The translations under genes were made by a program, and so were the position numbers. 7,725 bases of DNA, from contig JAMONC010000294.1 in assembly GCA_027066725.1 (NCBI GenBank), positions 1 to 7,725 on the forward strand, read 5' to 3'. Each line of letters starts with the position of its first letter. Within the stretch, counting starts at the first letter, position 1. The notes below the pieces were generated by a model, which was not told the DNA's origin, did not search any database, and was given only the letters and a program-made list of their open reading frames with translations. This DNA is from Desulfobacterales bacterium. Its GTDB lineage: Bacteria > Desulfobacterota > Dissulfuribacteria > Dissulfuribacterales > JAMONC01. This document shows, one piece after another, positions 6,229-7,725 of this stretch.

Positions 6229-6660
6229 TTAAACATTATCTTCAAGATTTTTCCAAATTATAAACAAATATCTCTTTAGATTCTCTATTTCATTATCACT
6301 TAGTCCTGAAAGGGACATCTTCTGGATCTCTTCCCCTATTCTTTCTAATTTAGGTCGTAGCTCATGAGCTCTCTCAAGAAGATATATTCTATAAGCACGT
6401 CTGTCTTCAGGATCTTTACGCCTTGTTATAAGACGACTTTCTTCCATCTTATCTAAAGTTCTAACAAGTGTAGGGCTTTCTACATGTAGTCTTGAGGCAA
6501 GCTCTGTTTGAGTAAGCCCCTCTTCTTCATAGAGCTTTGAAAGAACACAGAATTGTGCAGCTGTAAGTCCAAAGGCACTAAGTCTTTTTTCAAATGCCCG
6601 ATGGAAAAGCTGAACTAGACGATTTGAAATAAAACCTATACATTCGTCTACATAAAACAT
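6229..6660 (-). CDS. MarR-family transcriptional regulator
   Basis: A 143-residue winged helix-turn-helix protein of normal MarR length. N- and C-terminal helices for dimerisation flank the DNA-binding part (about 32-94). LTQTELASRLHV (49-60) is the start of the helix-turn-helix, ESPTLVRTLDKME (61-73) the recognition helix, and KDPEDRRAYRIYL (82-94) the wing, with the family's D-x-R-R signature. Members usually repress their own operon or adjacent genes and release DNA on binding small aromatic ligands or on oxidation; the ligand cannot be told here. Cys7 and Cys38 are the only cysteines, and an OhrR-like redox role is only a possibility. The ATG is fixed by an in-frame TGA 4 bases upstream; AGGTG (6665-6669) serves as ribosome site. 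It follows cmk by 48 bases on the same strand and is probably cotranscribed. Its target is unknown; nhaA or itself are the nearest candidates. Confidence 0.92.
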   Translation of the reverse strand: MFYVDECIGFISNRLVQLFHRAFEKRLSAFGLTAAQFCVLSKLYEEEGLTQTELASRLHVESPTLVRTLDKMEESRLITRRKDPEDRRAYRIYLLERAHELRPKLERIGEEIQKMSLSGLSDNEIENLKRYLFIIWKNLEDNV

Positions 6661-6708
6661 GCTTCACCTGTACCAGATAAAGACTTGACTGACAAGGCTT
6701 AATTTAAT

Positions 6709-7386
6709 CTAATGCTCAAGTTTTTCAAATTGTTTCTTAGAAAAATCTACAATAATGTTAACCACTGTATTTAGATCTTTATCTGTTGAATCAAGAACCA
6801 TTGCATCACTAGCAGGTTTAAGAGGAGCAATATCCCTAGTAGAATCCGCAATATCTCGTTCTTTAATCTGTTTAACTAATTCATCATAATCTGCAACAAC
6901 ACCTTTCTCTTTAAGTTGTTTAAGTCTTCTATAGGCTCTAACTTCTGGAGTTGCTGTTAAGAATACTTTAGCTGCCGCATCAGGGAATATAACTGTTCCC
7001 ATATCCCTTCCCTCAGCTACAACTTTCCCTTTTTCTCCTATGCTCCTTTGAAGCCTCCCTAAAAACTCTCTAACACATTTTAATCTAGAAACAGAAGAAG
7101 CTAATAAATCCATTTCTGGAGTTCTAATCTTTGAGCTAATATCTACTCCATTTAAAAAAATCTTATCATCTTTTAGTTCAATATCTAAATGTGGCAATAT
7201 CTTTGAAACATATTCCTCGTCTATCTCTACACCACTTTCTTTAACAGCTAACGCAACAGCCCTGTACATTGCACCTGTATCTAAGTATGTAAAACCAAGC
7301 CTTTTAGCCGCCAGCTTACCAGCACTACTCTTTCCTGCACCTGCAGGTCCATCTATGGCCAATATGATCTTTTTTTCTTTTTTCAT
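6709..7386 (-). CDS. cmk: Cytidylate kinase (CMP/dCMP kinase)
   Basis: Transfers phosphate from ATP to CMP or dCMP in cytosolic pyrimidine nucleotide recycling. The 225-residue length is standard for bacterial Cmk. The P-loop GPAGAGKS is at 13-20 and LDTGAMYR at 35-42. The CMP-binding RTPE is at 88-91 and GRDMGTVIFPDA at 126-137. The lid and nucleotide-sensing segment RDIADSTRDIAPLKPASDA is at 177-195, with Arg and Asp residues placed as in the E. coli enzyme. AGGA (7392-7395) lies five bases before the ATG; no better upstream start is seen. It is the first gene of the minus-strand series here and is divergent from nhaA. In many relatives cmk sits next to rpsA or ispH; here a MarR-type gene intervenes. 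Confidence 0.97.
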   Translation of the reverse strand: MKKEKKIILAIDGPAGAGKSSAGKLAAKRLGFTYLDTGAMYRAVALAVKESGVEIDEEYVSKILPHLDIELKDDKIFLNGVDISSKIRTPEMDLLASSVSRLKCVREFLGRLQRSIGEKGKVVAEGRDMGTVIFPDAAAKVFLTATPEVRAYRRLKQLKEKGVVADYDELVKQIKERDIADSTRDIAPLKPASDAMVLDSTDKDLNTVVNIIVDFSKKQFEKLEH

Positions 7387-7484
7387 ACTATTCCTACTTT
7401 AAAATTTTTTATTTTCTAATACTTATTTTTTTTCGATAACTTAATAAATAATGTATATTGCATAAGTATAAATAAAAAAGAGCA
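7387..7484. promoter_or_regulatory. Divergent cmk/nhaA intergenic region
   Basis: This 98-base, strongly A+T-rich spacer must hold promoters for two divergent genes, unless either promoter sits within the opposite gene. For cmk a possible site is TTGTCC (7492-7487, overlapping the nhaA start) with a 16-base gap to TATACT (7470-7465) on the minus strand; in such A+T-rich DNA this is weak evidence. No convincing nhaA promoter stands out. An 8-bp inverted repeat, ATACTTAT (7419-7426) and ATAAGTAT (7462-7469), spans the centre of the region and overlaps the proposed cmk -10. Confidence 0.35.
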
Positions 7485-7725
7485 ATGGACAATATAATTT
7501 TAGAAAAACAAAAAACAGAAAAATCTAAAATAGACCCTGATGCCCTTTCAGGGCTTCTATTATTGTTAGCTACAGTAATAGCTCTCATCTTCAGTAATAC
7601 ATCTTTAGAAATACTTTACCAGAAATGGCTACACATAAGGTTTAGTGTTCAATTTGGAACTCATACATTATCAAAGCCTTTATTTTTGTGGGTAAATGAT
7701 GGACTTATGTCCATATTCTTCTTGC
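7485..7725 (+). CDS. nhaA: Na+/H+ antiporter NhaA (3' end outside window)
   Basis: Inner-membrane antiporter that exports Na+ in exchange for H+, used in pH and salt homeostasis. Only the first 80 codons lie in the window; family members have about 380-450 residues and 12 membrane helices. After a charged cytosolic tail of about 18 residues comes DALSGLLLLLATVIALIFSN (19-38), the first membrane helix of the family. The characteristic WVNDGLMSIFFL (69-80) corresponds to the WINDALMAVFFL stretch of E. coli NhaA. An in-frame TAA at 7473-7475 and the absence of other starts before the first helix fix the ATG. The ribosome site is poor (AAGAG at 7478-7482, only two bases away), suggesting low translation. 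The catalytic aspartates lie beyond the window, so activity cannot be judged. Confidence 0.93.
   Translation, partial: MDNIILEKQKTEKSKIDPDALSGLLLLLATVIALIFSNTSLEILYQKWLHIRFSVQFGTHTLSKPLFLWVNDGLMSIFFL

Noticed and set aside
6667..6695. TTGTCA-17-TACAGG as a promoter for the MarR-type gene
   Set aside because: The -10 matches only three of six bases and would start transcription at about the ATG, overlapping the ribosome site. Cotranscription with cmk is simpler.
6684..6696. CTTGACTGACAAG near-palindrome upstream of the MarR-type gene as an autoregulatory operator
   Set aside because: The arms are only four bases, with a mismatch next to them; too short to separate from chance.

Overview
The window looks like ordinary core chromosome from an AT-rich Gram-negative bacterium. 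The block cmk - marR-type regulator - rpsA - sppA - ihfB-like, all on the minus strand, resembles the cmk-rpsA-ihfB order of Proteobacteria. The sppA insertion, the six-domain S1 and the M1-like peptidase type fit best with a low-GC member of the Desulfobacterota (former Deltaproteobacteria). That placement is inferred from gene order and remembered family features, not from a search.

Left part (1-2698, plus strand): the 3' portion of a zinc metallopeptidase-like gene of the M1 superfamily, whose start lies before the window, is followed after 13 bases by a YrdC/Sua5/YciO-family gene. The strong Shine-Dalgarno of the second gene overlaps the stop codon of the first, so the two look cotranscribed and translationally coupled. 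The YrdC-domain protein resembles YciO more than the catalytic TsaC/Sua5 type.

Centre (2699-6064): the plus-strand pair meets a minus-strand group head-on. The convergent junction (about 2633-2746) holds a dense set of overlapping inverted repeats, including a 15-bp perfect one. The minus-strand group is, in order of transcription, rpsA (ribosomal protein S1, with a 54-residue acidic N-terminal extension), sppA (membrane-anchored signal peptide peptidase) and an HU/IHF gene. rpsA has a good sigma-70-type promoter with an extended -10. A hairpin terminator and a possible sppA promoter follow it.

Right part (6229-7725): cmk (cytidylate kinase) and a MarR-type regulator are transcribed leftwards, towards rpsA. 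A weak-stem hairpin with a T-run after marR probably separates the cmk-marR transcript from rpsA. Divergent from cmk, the first 80 codons of nhaA (Na+/H+ antiporter) run off the window end.

The genes serve housekeeping roles: translation (S1), nucleotide metabolism (Cmk), nucleoid architecture (IHF-like), membrane protein turnover (SppA), ion homeostasis (NhaA) and possibly tRNA t6A-related chemistry (YrdC domain). I see no mobile element, CRISPR array, tRNA or rRNA, and no convincing unknown multi-gene system. The most unusual items are the inverted-repeat cluster at the convergent junction, the atypical active-site motifs of the M1-like protein, and the MarR gene inside the cmk-rpsA neighbourhood. 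No gap between genes exceeds 300 bases.
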